Assembly (NCBI GenBank): GCA_017995075.1
Contig: JAGOJO010000018.1
Location: 1-38,182, forward strand
Reading direction: 5' to 3'
DNA from: Bacteroidia bacterium
GTDB lineage: Bacteria; Bacteroidota; Bacteroidia; AKYH767-A; OLB10
DNA: 38,182 bases
The notes beneath the pieces were generated by a model. It was not told the DNA's origin, searched no databases, and worked only from the letters and a program-made list of their open reading frames with translations. Position numbers and translations under genes: made by a program. Of the stretch, positions 25,972 to 33,809 are shown in pieces. Position 1 is the stretch's first letter. Each line of letters begins with the position of its first letter.

Positions 25972-25979
25972 TATCTTTG
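25972..25979 (+). promoter_or_regulatory. -7 element for the rightward glycosyltransferase operon
   Basis: TATCTTTG matches the Bacteroidota -7 consensus exactly, 67 bases before the ATG at 26047. The -33 region is A/T-rich without a TTG. It lies in the 259-base divergent gap 25788-26046, where no gene is seen. Confidence 0.5.
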
Positions 25980-26046
25980 AAGCCTGCACAACGCTCTTCC
26001 GGAAACTTACTTTCAAGAAATTAAGTGAAAGGTCAGCGATAAATCC

Positions 26047-27165
26047 ATGGAAAAGAAAATCAAACTCACATATGTAGTATCCGGTGTTGATTACTCATTG
26101 GGGTTCCTATGGATTGCTAAAGAAATTGACCGGACTAAATACGATTTTGAATTTATCTTTCTCGCCAAGTCGCCACCAACCTTATTCAAACAATTTAAAA
26201 GCGACGGCATTAAAACCAGGTATGTTCAATGTAGAAGTAAGGCTGACTATATACCTGCCTTATTCAAATTTCTTTTCCTATTTATTAAAAACAGACCACA
26301 TATATTACACGCACAATTGATCGAGGCTGGATTATTATCTCTTCCTGTGGCATGGTTATTACGAATTAAAAAGCGGATTTACACCCGACATCATGCAAGC
26401 TACAACAGTGAGTACTATCCACACATGGTTAAGTATGATAAATTAATAAATTCTCTCAGCACTCACCTTGTAGCCATCTCCAATAATGTTGCTGAAGTAT
26501 TAAACAAATCAGAAGGAGTCACAAAAGAAAAAATAACTATAATTCCTCATGGATTTATAATGGACTCCTTTATTTCGCCTGATCCAATTAAAATTGCGCT
26601 ACTCAAACAAAAATACAATCCATTAAATAAAGGGCCGGTTATCGGAGTAATTTCCAGATTTATAGAGTTAAAAGGACTACAATATATCATTCCTGCCTTT
26701 CGTGATTTTTTAAAAACCAACCCCTCTGCTTATCTGGTTATGGCAAATGCGAGTGGAAACTACCAACAAGAAATCGACGAATTGCTTTCTACAATACCAT
26801 CAGAGAGCTATATTAAAATCGGATTTGAAAAGGATTTATTCTCACTATATGGTGTATTTGATTACTTCATCCATGTACCTATCAATCATACTGTTGAAGC
26901 CTACGGACAAGTTTATGTTGAAGCATTAGCAGCAGGCATACCATCCATATTCACACTATCCGGAATTGCAAGAGATTTTATAGAAAACGAGAAAAACGCT
27001 ATGGTAGTTCCCTTTAAAAATTCGCAGGATATTTTATCCGCACTTGAAAAATTACATTCTAACGAATCATTAAAAAACAAATTAATAGAAACAGGAAGAA
27101 AAGACGTAGTCAAACTATTCAGTTTTGAAAAATCACTAGAACAATTATATCAACTTTATGTCTGA
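26047..27165 (+). CDS. Glycosyltransferase family 4
   Basis: This 372-residue GT-B enzyme has an N-terminal acceptor half opening 'IKLTYVVSGVDYSLGF', with 'RPHILHAQLIEAGLLSLPVAW' and 'RIYTRHHASYNSEYYP'. The donor half has 'VIGVISRFIELKGLQYIIPAF' and the E-x7-E signature in 'VEAYGQVYVEALAAGIPSIF'. It should transfer a sugar from a nucleotide-sugar donor to the growing lipid-linked repeat unit in the cytoplasm. The C-terminus overlaps the following GT2 gene by eight bases, and the two are probably co-translated. Donor sugar and linkage are unknown. Confidence 0.9.
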   Translation: MEKKIKLTYVVSGVDYSLGFLWIAKEIDRTKYDFEFIFLAKSPPTLFKQFKSDGIKTRYVQCRSKADYIPALFKFLFLFIKNRPHILHAQLIEAGLLSLPVAWLLRIKKRIYTRHHASYNSEYYPHMVKYDKLINSLSTHLVAISNNVAEVLNKSEGVTKEKITIIPHGFIMDSFISPDPIKIALLKQKYNPLNKGPVIGVISRFIELKGLQYIIPAFRDFLKTNPSAYLVMANASGNYQQEIDELLSTIPSESYIKIGFEKDLFSLYGVFDYFIHVPINHTVEAYGQVYVEALAAGIPSIFTLSGIARDFIENEKNAMVVPFKNSQDILSALEKLHSNESLKNKLIETGRKDVVKLFSFEKSLEQLYQLYV

Positions 27166-28090
27166 GAACCTTTTAATATCTGTTGTAATTCCTACTTATA
27201 ACAGGGCTGATTTTATTTTAAAAACGCTCAATTCCATCCTCGATCAGGAATATCAAAATTTTGAGGTAATTATTGTTGATGACGGGAGTACCGACAACAC
27301 TCTTCAACTACTTGAAAAAGTGGAGGATCCCCGACTAAAAATAATTCCCATTAAAAATTCCGAGAGGGCCGCCGCCAGGAACAGAGGAGCGGAAGCAGCA
27401 ACAGGCGCCTACGTAAACTTTTTTGACTCGGACGATCTGGCATTACGAAATCACCTTTCCACAGCAGTACAAACAATTATTAAATTCAATTCCCCTGAAG
27501 TCTTCCATTTAAACTTTGAAATAAGAGATACTGAAAACAACCATGTTAAAACCGGAAGAATTTACAAGGAAGGTGAAACAGCCAATGACAGACTGGTCAT
27601 GGAGAATACGTTCAGCTGTAATGGTGTGTTTGTACGACGAGACATAGCATTAGCGAACAAATTCAATGAGGACCGACAATTATCTGTATCAGAAGACTAT
27701 GAATTATGGATACGACTTGGAAGCAGATATCCGTTACACATGGTGAACGAAGTAACATCAACTATTATTCTTCACGATATGCGCTCTGTTTTTTCCATTA
27801 ATGAGAAAAAATTACTGGACAGAAAGAATCTGTTTTTAAAATATGCATTTGCCGACCCTGAAGTGCAAAAAAGATATGGCAGGAGAAAAAACAGGATAGA
27901 AGCATTTTCAGATACCTACATCGCACTTCATCTGATCATGGGAGACAGATTAACTCTTGGAATAAAATACTTCTTCAAAGCAATCCTACTTGACTTCTAT
28001 TGTTTAAATGACAGACGAACTCTTGGCATTGCAAAACAATTCATACTAGGGCTTGGCAGAAAATTTAAATCAGGACAACAGCAACCATAG
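27158..28090 (+). CDS. Glycosyltransferase family 2
   Basis: This 310-residue GT-A enzyme has textbook motifs: 'VVIPTYNRADFILKTLNSIL' at the N-terminus, 'IIVDDGSTDNT' (nucleotide binding), 'NRGAEAATGAYVNFFDSDD' (the D-x-D metal site near residue 90) and 'SEDYELWIRL' (the E-D catalytic-base region). An inverting transfer in glycan assembly is expected. The C-terminal 70 residues contain basic and hydrophobic segments that may contact the membrane. It overlaps the upstream GT4 gene by eight bases and is followed after 28 bases by the second asnB, so it is part of one rightward operon. Confidence 0.93.
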   Translation: MSENLLISVVIPTYNRADFILKTLNSILDQEYQNFEVIIVDDGSTDNTLQLLEKVEDPRLKIIPIKNSERAAARNRGAEAATGAYVNFFDSDDLALRNHLSTAVQTIIKFNSPEVFHLNFEIRDTENNHVKTGRIYKEGETANDRLVMENTFSCNGVFVRRDIALANKFNEDRQLSVSEDYELWIRLGSRYPLHMVNEVTSTIILHDMRSVFSINEKKLLDRKNLFLKYAFADPEVQKRYGRRKNRIEAFSDTYIALHLIMGDRLTLGIKYFFKAILLDFYCLNDRRTLGIAKQFILGLGRKFKSGQQQP

Positions 28091-28118
28091 ATAACAATAT
28101 AAAAATAATTCGAACATT

Positions 28119-30020
28119 ATGTGTGGTATAGCAGGATTTCTTTCGTTTGACAAACTTTATACAGAAAGTCAATTACAGATTATCACGACCCGACTTTCGC
28201 ATCGTGGACCTGATGCATCCGGCTATTTCTATGATGGTATTTGCGGACTTGGACATAGAAGATTATCAATTATCGATTTGTCAGAAAATGCAAATCAACC
28301 CATGTATTCTGAAAACGACCGATATGTAATAATTTATAACGGAGAGGTATATAATTTCCACGAGTTAGGAGCTGAACTTATGCAAAACAAACATGCAGGC
28401 TTCAAATTCAAAACATCATCGGACACAGAAATAATCCTGGAAGCTTTTCTTCAATATGGCGAGAATTTTGTTGAACATCTGAATGGAATGTTTGCTATTG
28501 CAATTTATGATAAAACCGAACAGTCGTTACTCCTCTATCGTGACCGAATCGGTATAAAGCCAGTCTTTTATTATTGGGATAGGCAAAATATTTTATTTGC
28601 ATCAGAGCTAAAGTCAATAGTTGCAATAAAAGAAAACGAATTAAAAGTCAACAATAAATCGGTATACGACTTTCTTCACTTAGGATTTATCCCTGCACCG
28701 AACACAATCTACCAGGACGTATTTAAATTAAACCCAGGTGCATATCTAAAAGCTGATAAAACAGGCCTGAAAAAGAAAGTTTATTGGAGCCTGAAAGATA
28801 AAATAACTACCAAGACCATTAGTAACAAAGAAGAAGCCCTGGTTAAACTCAGTGACTTAATCATGAGCTCTGTACAGTATCAATTAAGAAGTGATGTACC
28901 ATTTGGAGTTTTCCTGAGTGGGGGAATCGACTCAAGTTTAGTAACAGCTCAGGCTGTCAATATATCGGGAGTTAAAATCAACACCTTTTCAATCGGATTT
29001 GAAGAAAACAAATACAACGAATCGTCCTACGCAAGGGCAGTAGCAAAACATTTGGATACGAAACATCATGAGTTCATTGTATCATACAAAAATGCAATAG
29101 ATTTAATCGACGCCGGCTTTGAATCATATGATGAACCCAATGCAGACTCTTCCATAATCCCCACCATGCTCGTCTCCAAGCTTGCCAGAAATCATGTCAC
29201 TGTTTGCTTGTCAGGAGAAGGTGGTGATGAATTATTCCTTGGTTATGGCACTTACCAATGGGCACGAAGGCTGGCAAACCCAGTATATTCATTATTCGGA
29301 AATCCAGCCTCTAAAATCCTTCAGCACTTTCCATCAAGATATCGAAGGATAAGCAAGATGCTAAATACCAATGCCTCACTAAATCTGCGAAGCCATATTT
29401 TCTCTCAGGAGCAATATTATTTCACACATGAAGAAATAATTCAACTTGCAGAACCAACCTTTGCTATTCCAGGCTTTCTAACTGACATAGAAGATTTTGA
29501 AGAAGTACACCCTGAAATTTCAAATTCAGGTGCACATAGCAGGACACTCAATCCAATGGAGAAACAGGCGCTGTATGATTTACAATATTATCTTCCAGAT
29601 GATCTTTTAACAAAAGTAGACCGCGCAAGCATGCGCTATTCACTTGAAACCCGTGTGCCATTTTTAGATCATCGTGTAATCGAATTTGCGATTAATCTAT
29701 CATCAGACTTAAAATACCATCAAAACACTCCTAAGTATATCTTAAAAGAAATTTTATATCAATATGTTCCTAAAGAACTTTTTGATCGTCCAAAACAAGG
29801 GTTTTCAATTCCACTGAACAAATGGCTCAAGGGAGAATTAAGGTATTTAATTGACGACTATTTAGCTCCAAGTCATATTCAGCAAACCGGGTTTGTTAAA
29901 CCGAGTGCAGTAGCGAAAATTTTGGAAGATTATTTTAAAGGAAACGACTATCTCTTTATGAGAGTGTGGCAATTAATCACACTGCACAAATGGGCAAAGG
30001 ATCATAAACTAAACTTATAA
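28119..30020 (+). CDS. asnB: Asparagine synthase (glutamine-hydrolysing) homologue, polysaccharide locus copy 2
   Basis: This 633-residue protein has the class II glutaminase domain ('MCGIAGFLSF' with catalytic Cys2, 'HRGPDASGYF', 'RRLSIIDLSENANQPM', 'NGEVYNF') and the synthetase domain. The latter has the PP-loop 'FLSGGIDSSLV' near 264-274, 'CLSGEGGDELFLGY' near 365-378 and 'LLTKVDRASMRYSLETRVPFLDH' near the end. It is closer to the AsnB forms of exopolysaccharide loci than copy 1, which has 'GQGADE' at the matching site. Expected chemistry is glutamine-dependent amide formation, either asparagine or a sugar-acid amide. It ends the rightward operon, and one base separates it from the convergent membrane-protein gene. 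Confidence 0.92.
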   Translation: MCGIAGFLSFDKLYTESQLQIITTRLSHRGPDASGYFYDGICGLGHRRLSIIDLSENANQPMYSENDRYVIIYNGEVYNFHELGAELMQNKHAGFKFKTSSDTEIILEAFLQYGENFVEHLNGMFAIAIYDKTEQSLLLYRDRIGIKPVFYYWDRQNILFASELKSIVAIKENELKVNNKSVYDFLHLGFIPAPNTIYQDVFKLNPGAYLKADKTGLKKKVYWSLKDKITTKTISNKEEALVKLSDLIMSSVQYQLRSDVPFGVFLSGGIDSSLVTAQAVNISGVKINTFSIGFEENKYNESSYARAVAKHLDTKHHEFIVSYKNAIDLIDAGFESYDEPNADSSIIPTMLVSKLARNHVTVCLSGEGGDELFLGYGTYQWARRLANPVYSLFGNPASKILQHFPSRYRRISKMLNTNASLNLRSHIFSQEQYYFTHEEIIQLAEPTFAIPGFLTDIEDFEEVHPEISNSGAHSRTLNPMEKQALYDLQYYLPDDLLTKVDRASMRYSLETRVPFLDHRVIEFAINLSSDLKYHQNTPKYILKEILYQYVPKELFDRPKQGFSIPLNKWLKGELRYLIDDYLAPSHIQQTGFVKPSAVAKILEDYFKGNDYLFMRVWQLITLHKWAKDHKLNL

Positions 30021-30021
30021 A

Positions 30022-31392
30022 CTAGGAAAATGAAGTTTGATCAACCCAGACTGTGCGGTTCTTTTCATTTTCTTCAATTTCTTTACGTCGAATATGTTGA
30101 ATTAAAAACAAACCTGCTACGAAAAAGGGGATTGACGGAATTTTATACCGTACCAAACTACCGAAATTACTTGTTGACAACCCAACTGAGAATGCAAAAA
30201 ATATTGCAAAAAACAACGAAAAGGTCAACATGTGGTTCTTAAAGAAATAACTAAATATTCTATATCCTCGCACAAGAATAACAACCCGCAAAGCAAATAT
30301 CAATAAGATTAAATTTTCGACACCTGAAATAAACATTACAAGGTTATTGCTTTCAACAATTAATGGACGAAAGATTGCAGAAAAGGTCGCAATCGGAAAT
30401 TTACTCATCATACTGGGAATTGTTGAGTCGAATTCACCAATATCAAATGAATTCCCTTGGTAATAATCACTTTTCAAATCACGCTGTGTGATTTTTGCTT
30501 TTTCCAAAATGGACTCAACCTGATACTCAGCTAACGCATCTCCCATCACCATCATCAAAAGATACCCAAATCCAATTCCGACAATCATGAGAAGAGGCAA
30601 TGACAATGCGCGAACTGTGCGAACTTGAATTTTACCTACATTTAATTGTACAAGCCACAAGATCATCGCAGGTAGCAAGCCAACCAAAATATATGGCTTA
30701 ATAGAGACAATTGTATAAGCAGAAAGTACAATAGCGAGCATATTCAACAAAATATGTCGTCGTTTAACAAAAATATAGTACAAGCCCGTGAAGAAAAATC
30801 CCAGCGCTCCAAGGGTGAAAGTATCTTTCAATAGTCCTGACCCCCAAAAGAAAACTGAAGGGATAAATAAAAAGGAAATTGCCATTTGCTTTGTCAAATC
30901 AGGAAATTCAAGAGCAAACACTTTATACAATCTCCAAATACCTGAAAAAGAGATCGTTGCGCAAAGAATAGAGGTGGTCAAATAACTTTGGAAGGAAACA
31001 GAAACAATAAACAATGCAATTTTAACAACTGCCCAGGCTTTAGGATCCCTGGCGTACACCGCATAACCTGTTTCAGTATTAAAGTAAAAAAGTAGAGAGT
31101 TATCTCCTTTAGAAATCATAACATTCCAAAAGGAATCGGCATTATACATTGCCAAATTCTGCAACGCCAGTACATTACTGTAATATTCAATTGTATCTCC
31201 ACCAGGATAATAAAGGGTATAAACCAGTGCTACACCCAATCCACCTATCATTTTCGCAACCAAACCAGGCATATAATACCTGTACAAGGGCTGTGTTTCT
31301 TTCCTCTTTTTAGCGTAAATATTTGCCGCCACCAAAATGATGATCGTATAAATCGGCAAGAGAACCGCATCTAAGATTGTATAGTGTTCCAT
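30022..31392 (-). CDS. Multi-spanning membrane protein, candidate Wzy-type polymerase
   Basis: This 456-residue protein has about ten to twelve hydrophobic helices. Between helices are the soluble stretch 'YYPGGDTIEYYSNVLAL' (about 63-79), a periplasmic-type loop around 85-125, and a long loop around 275-325 ('LAEYQVESILEKAKITQRDL'). The segment 'FIPSVFFWGSGLLKDTFTLGALG' recurs in putative polysaccharide polymerases of Bacteroidota. Wzy proteins join lipid-linked repeat units in the periplasm and are recognised mainly by topology plus cluster position. A flippase is present and no other polymerase is seen, so this is the best candidate. It lies alone on the minus strand between two rightward genes. 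O-antigen ligase or another transporter role remains possible. Confidence 0.6.
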   Translation of the reverse strand: MEHYTILDAVLLPIYTIIILVAANIYAKKRKETQPLYRYYMPGLVAKMIGGLGVALVYTLYYPGGDTIEYYSNVLALQNLAMYNADSFWNVMISKGDNSLLFYFNTETGYAVYARDPKAWAVVKIALFIVSVSFQSYLTTSILCATISFSGIWRLYKVFALEFPDLTKQMAISFLFIPSVFFWGSGLLKDTFTLGALGFFFTGLYYIFVKRRHILLNMLAIVLSAYTIVSIKPYILVGLLPAMILWLVQLNVGKIQVRTVRALSLPLLMIVGIGFGYLLMMVMGDALAEYQVESILEKAKITQRDLKSDYYQGNSFDIGEFDSTIPSMMSKFPIATFSAIFRPLIVESNNLVMFISGVENLILLIFALRVVILVRGYRIFSYFFKNHMLTFSLFFAIFFAFSVGLSTSNFGSLVRYKIPSIPFFVAGLFLIQHIRRKEIEENEKNRTVWVDQTSFS

Positions 31393-31432
31393 TCTATTAT
31401 CGATACGAACTTACGAATTAATTCTTTTGATT

Positions 31433-31440
31433 TACATTTG
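31433..31440 (+). promoter_or_regulatory. Possible -7 element that would decide the GT4 start
   Basis: TACATTTG matches TAnnTTTG but ends one base before the ATG at 31442. If it is active, the transcript would begin just downstream of that ATG and translation would use the GTG at 31466. No TTG lies at the -33 distance. Confidence 0.25.
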
Positions 31441-31441
31441 G

Positions 31442-32710
31442 ATGCTCAATTGCTTCGACAAATCAGTGACCACCAAAACAATTTTATACATATCCTATGA
31501 CGGGATGACTGACCCATTAGGTCAATCGCAGGTACTCCCCTATCTCTGCGGGCTATCAGCCTCGGGTTATGTTATTCATCTGATTAGTGCTGAAAAGCCA
31601 GACAATTTCGGTCAAATGCGTTTCGAAATAGAAGCAATCTGCAAAGCGAACAATATTCAATGGCATCCGGTTACCTATACGAAAAACCCTCCTATTGTTA
31701 GTACAATAAATGATATCCGAAAGATTAGTCAATTAGCCAAAAGTTTGCATAGTCAGTTTTCATTTGATCTGGTACATTGCAGAAGCTATATTTCCGGAAT
31801 TATTGGCTTACGATTAAAGCGAGAATATAAAATTCCTTTTTTATTCGACATGCGAGGATTATGGGTAGATGAGAAAGTAGATGGAAATATATGGAACCTG
31901 AACAATCCGGTATTCAAGATAATCTACAATTACTTCAAGAAAAAAGAAAAGGAACTATTCAAGGAAGCTGACGGATTGATTTCTCTCACTCACAAGGCAT
32001 GTCCTGTTATTCATACTATTCAACCAAATCCTGTTAAACATCAACGCATTCAGGTCATTCCGTGTTGCGCAGATGTTAACCACTTCAACCCAATACTTAC
32101 TACCAGTGCCGGAGTTGATGAATGGAAAAACAAACTCGGCATTAAGGACAGTGACTTTATTTTTGCCTATCTCGGGAGTTTCAGCACATGGTATCTTCCC
32201 AAGGAAATGCTTCAGTTTTTCAAACGGCTACTGTTGCAAAAACCTGAAAGTAGATTTCTGGTCATTACCCACGATTCTGCAGAGTTACTTTTGAAGTATG
32301 CAAACGAATGCGGTGTGCCTGCAGAAAAAATAATAATTACTAAATCAAACCGGAAAGAATTACCGGCACTCCTTAAGCTCATACATACATCGATCAGTTT
32401 TATCAAGCCTTCTTTTTCGAAAATCGCAAGTTCACCTACAAAGATTGGAGAATTGCTCAGTATGGGAATACCTGTAGTTTGCAACAAAGGAATAGGAGAT
32501 ACGGATGAGATCATTCTTCAATCAGGCGCAGGAGTAGTTTGCAGTGGATATACCGACGATCAGTACGATCAGGCAATTGAAGACCTACTTCGTTTGCAAA
32601 GAGTTGTAAGTCCGGAGAAAATCAGAGAGGAAGCTATTCGTATTTTCAGTCTTGAAGAAGGAGTATCAAAGTACAAAGCAATGTACGATCATCTCACAAG
32701 TCATTCATGA
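31442..32710 (+). CDS. Glycosyltransferase family 4 (start uncertain)
   Basis: This protein of about 422 residues has a GT-B fold. The opening 'TILYISYDGMTDPLGQSQVLPYL' is a recurrent N-terminus in GT4 enzymes of polysaccharide loci. 'PFLFDMRGLWVDEKVDG' and 'IQVIPCCADVNHF' follow, and the donor half ends 'SPTKIGELLSMGIPVVCNKGIGDTDEII' (GT4-type acidic signature region). The ATG at 31442 is used. A TTG at 31427 would lengthen it by five residues. A GTG at 31466 would give a more family-like N-terminus, and the TACATTTG at 31433-31440 would favour that start. Its 3' end overlaps convergent rlmH by ten bases, marking the right border of the cluster. Confidence 0.87.
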   Translation: MLNCFDKSVTTKTILYISYDGMTDPLGQSQVLPYLCGLSASGYVIHLISAEKPDNFGQMRFEIEAICKANNIQWHPVTYTKNPPIVSTINDIRKISQLAKSLHSQFSFDLVHCRSYISGIIGLRLKREYKIPFLFDMRGLWVDEKVDGNIWNLNNPVFKIIYNYFKKKEKELFKEADGLISLTHKACPVIHTIQPNPVKHQRIQVIPCCADVNHFNPILTTSAGVDEWKNKLGIKDSDFIFAYLGSFSTWYLPKEMLQFFKRLLLQKPESRFLVITHDSAELLLKYANECGVPAEKIIITKSNRKELPALLKLIHTSISFIKPSFSKIASSPTKIGELLSMGIPVVCNKGIGDTDEIILQSGAGVVCSGYTDDQYDQAIEDLLRLQRVVSPEKIREEAIRIFSLEEGVSKYKAMYDHLTSHS

Positions 32711-33171
32711 TGGTAGGGTTCATTTTTTAGAATCGTCATAGCCCTGTAGAGTTGCTCAATAAAAAACACTCTCACCATTTGATGCGTAAAAGTCATCTCA
32801 GATAATGAAATGATTTCATCTGCTCTGGCCCGTACTGATTCACCAAAACCAAATGGACCACCAACCACGAAGACCAAATCTCCATTAATACCGACAAATT
32901 TTTTATTCAGCCAAACCGAAAATCCAACGGAAGTAAACTGTTTCCCTTTTTCATCCAACAAGACCAGATAATCTCCCGGCTTCAATTGTCCCAAAATCTT
33001 CGCAGATTCCTCCTCCAGGGATTTTTGCTTGCTTTTTGCTGCTGTCCGGGATATTTCCAAGTCCTTCATTTCAAACTGGAGATACTTCTTAAGGCGGGCG
33101 ACGAACTCATCGGCACCCTCTTTTACCCATCCTTTATCAGTCTTATTTACAGTTAACAGCCTGACTTTCAT
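32701..33171 (-). CDS. rlmH: 23S rRNA (pseudouridine1915-N3)-methyltransferase
   Basis: This 156-residue SPOUT-class methyltransferase modifies pseudouridine 1915 in helix 69 of 23S rRNA on the assembled ribosome. The C-terminal trefoil-knot region has 'YLVLLDEKGKQFTSVGFSVWL', 'DLVFVVGGPFGFGESV' (SAM-binding GGP-G motif) and 'ISLSEMTFTHQMVRVFFIEQLYRA'. The terminal 'YHHE' corresponds to the conserved 'PYH+' end. Length and motifs are typical. It is an orphan gene here, convergent with the last polysaccharide gene and divergent from the DUF4783 gene. The RluD-like enzyme at 6761 may make the pseudouridine it methylates, based on the known E. coli pathway. Confidence 0.95.
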   Translation of the reverse strand: MKVRLLTVNKTDKGWVKEGADEFVARLKKYLQFEMKDLEISRTAAKSKQKSLEEESAKILGQLKPGDYLVLLDEKGKQFTSVGFSVWLNKKFVGINGDLVFVVGGPFGFGESVRARADEIISLSEMTFTHQMVRVFFIEQLYRAMTILKNEPYHHE

Positions 33172-33184
33172 CTTTTTACGACAA

Positions 33185-33210
33185 TTTTTAACATTTTATT
33201 GTGTTAAAAA
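33185..33210. repeat. Perfect 9-bp inverted repeat between rlmH and the DUF4783 gene
   Basis: TTTTTAACA (33185-33193) and TGTTAAAAA (33202-33210) are exact reverse complements around an 8-base centre. It lies 14 bases upstream of the rlmH start in a divergent intergenic region. It could be a regulator-binding site or a small A/T-rich hairpin. Confidence 0.35.
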
Positions 33211-33325
33211 CACATGAGGGTTCACATGAATAATCCTCAAAAATGGTATAATATTGCATAAAGAGGATCATAAAAGATATGCAGTCTCATTTTGGCAAGA
33301 AATTTGATCCCTAGTGAGTATCACC

Positions 33326-33718
33326 ATGAAAAAAATATTCATCATCTTCTGTCTTACGCTGATTGGGGTCAATCTTGCGGTAGCCAAGTTCGATATGCTC
33401 GATGACATTGCCAACGCATTAAGAAGCGGCGATGCCCGATCGGTATCCAGATTCTTTGGCAACACCATTGATCTCACGATCACGTCACAGGAGGAAGTAT
33501 ACAGTAAAGTACAGGCCGAGCAGGTATTACGTGATTTCTTCACAAAAAACCCTCCAAGATCCTTTAATATCATTCACAAAGGAGAATCAAAAGAAGGTGC
33601 CCGGTATGCCATTGGTACTTTAGTAACCAGCAACGGAGCAGTATATCGAACTTACTTTTTCATCAAACAACAAGGGAGCACCTCTATCATTCAAGAGTTG
33701 AGGTTCATGAAAGAATAA
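33326..33718 (+). CDS. DUF4783 family exported protein
   Basis: This protein of about 130 residues begins with a signal peptide ('MKKIFIIFCLTLIGVNLAVA') at the ATG 33326; a GTG four codons upstream is possible but unneeded. The mature part resembles the DUF4783 family, an NTF2-like small periplasmic protein group of Bacteroidota: 'IANALRSGDARSVSRFFGNTIDLTI' near the start, 'AEQVLRDFFTKNPPRSFNIIHKG', and 'YRTYFFIKQQGSTSIIQELRFMKE' at the end. Its function is unknown in the family. It often lies close to nadC, as here (91 bases upstream). A strong terminator follows at once. Confidence 0.85.
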   Translation: MKKIFIIFCLTLIGVNLAVAKFDMLDDIANALRSGDARSVSRFFGNTIDLTITSQEEVYSKVQAEQVLRDFFTKNPPRSFNIIHKGESKEGARYAIGTLVTSNGAVYRTYFFIKQQGSTSIIQELRFMKE

Positions 33719-33720
33719 CA

Positions 33721-33747
33721 AAAGCCCGGTCGAACACCGGGCTTTTT
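33721..33747 (+). terminator. Intrinsic terminator after the DUF4783 gene
   Basis: AAAGCCCGGT (33721-33730) pairs perfectly with ACCGGGCTTT (33736-33745) around the loop CGAAC, ending in a run of five T (33743-33747). It begins two bases after the gene's stop codon. Confidence 0.92.
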
Positions 33748-33771
33748 CATTGAAGACAACCACCTTCAACT

Positions 33772-33801
33772 TTGTTTATACTCGCTAAATACGCAATTTT
33801 G
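33772..33801 (+). promoter_or_regulatory. Probable promoter for nadC-yihY
   Basis: TTG (33772-33774), a 19-base spacer and CAATTTTG (33794-33801) match the Bacteroidota consensus with one mismatch (C for T). A start at the usual distance would give a very short leader before the ATG at 33810. Confidence 0.4.
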
Positions 33802-33809
33802 TACCAGTT

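Noticed and set aside
18043..32710. A new defence or toxin system hidden in the accessory region
   Set aside because: Every gene there fits glycan assembly or modification; no nuclease, helicase, reverse transcriptase, toxin-antitoxin or mobile-element gene was seen.
33247..33252. TATAAT as a classical sigma-70 -10 box for the DUF4783 gene
   Set aside because: Bacteroidota vegetative promoters use TAnnTTTG, there is no matching TTGACA, and the surrounding DNA is A/T-rich, so a chance match is likely.
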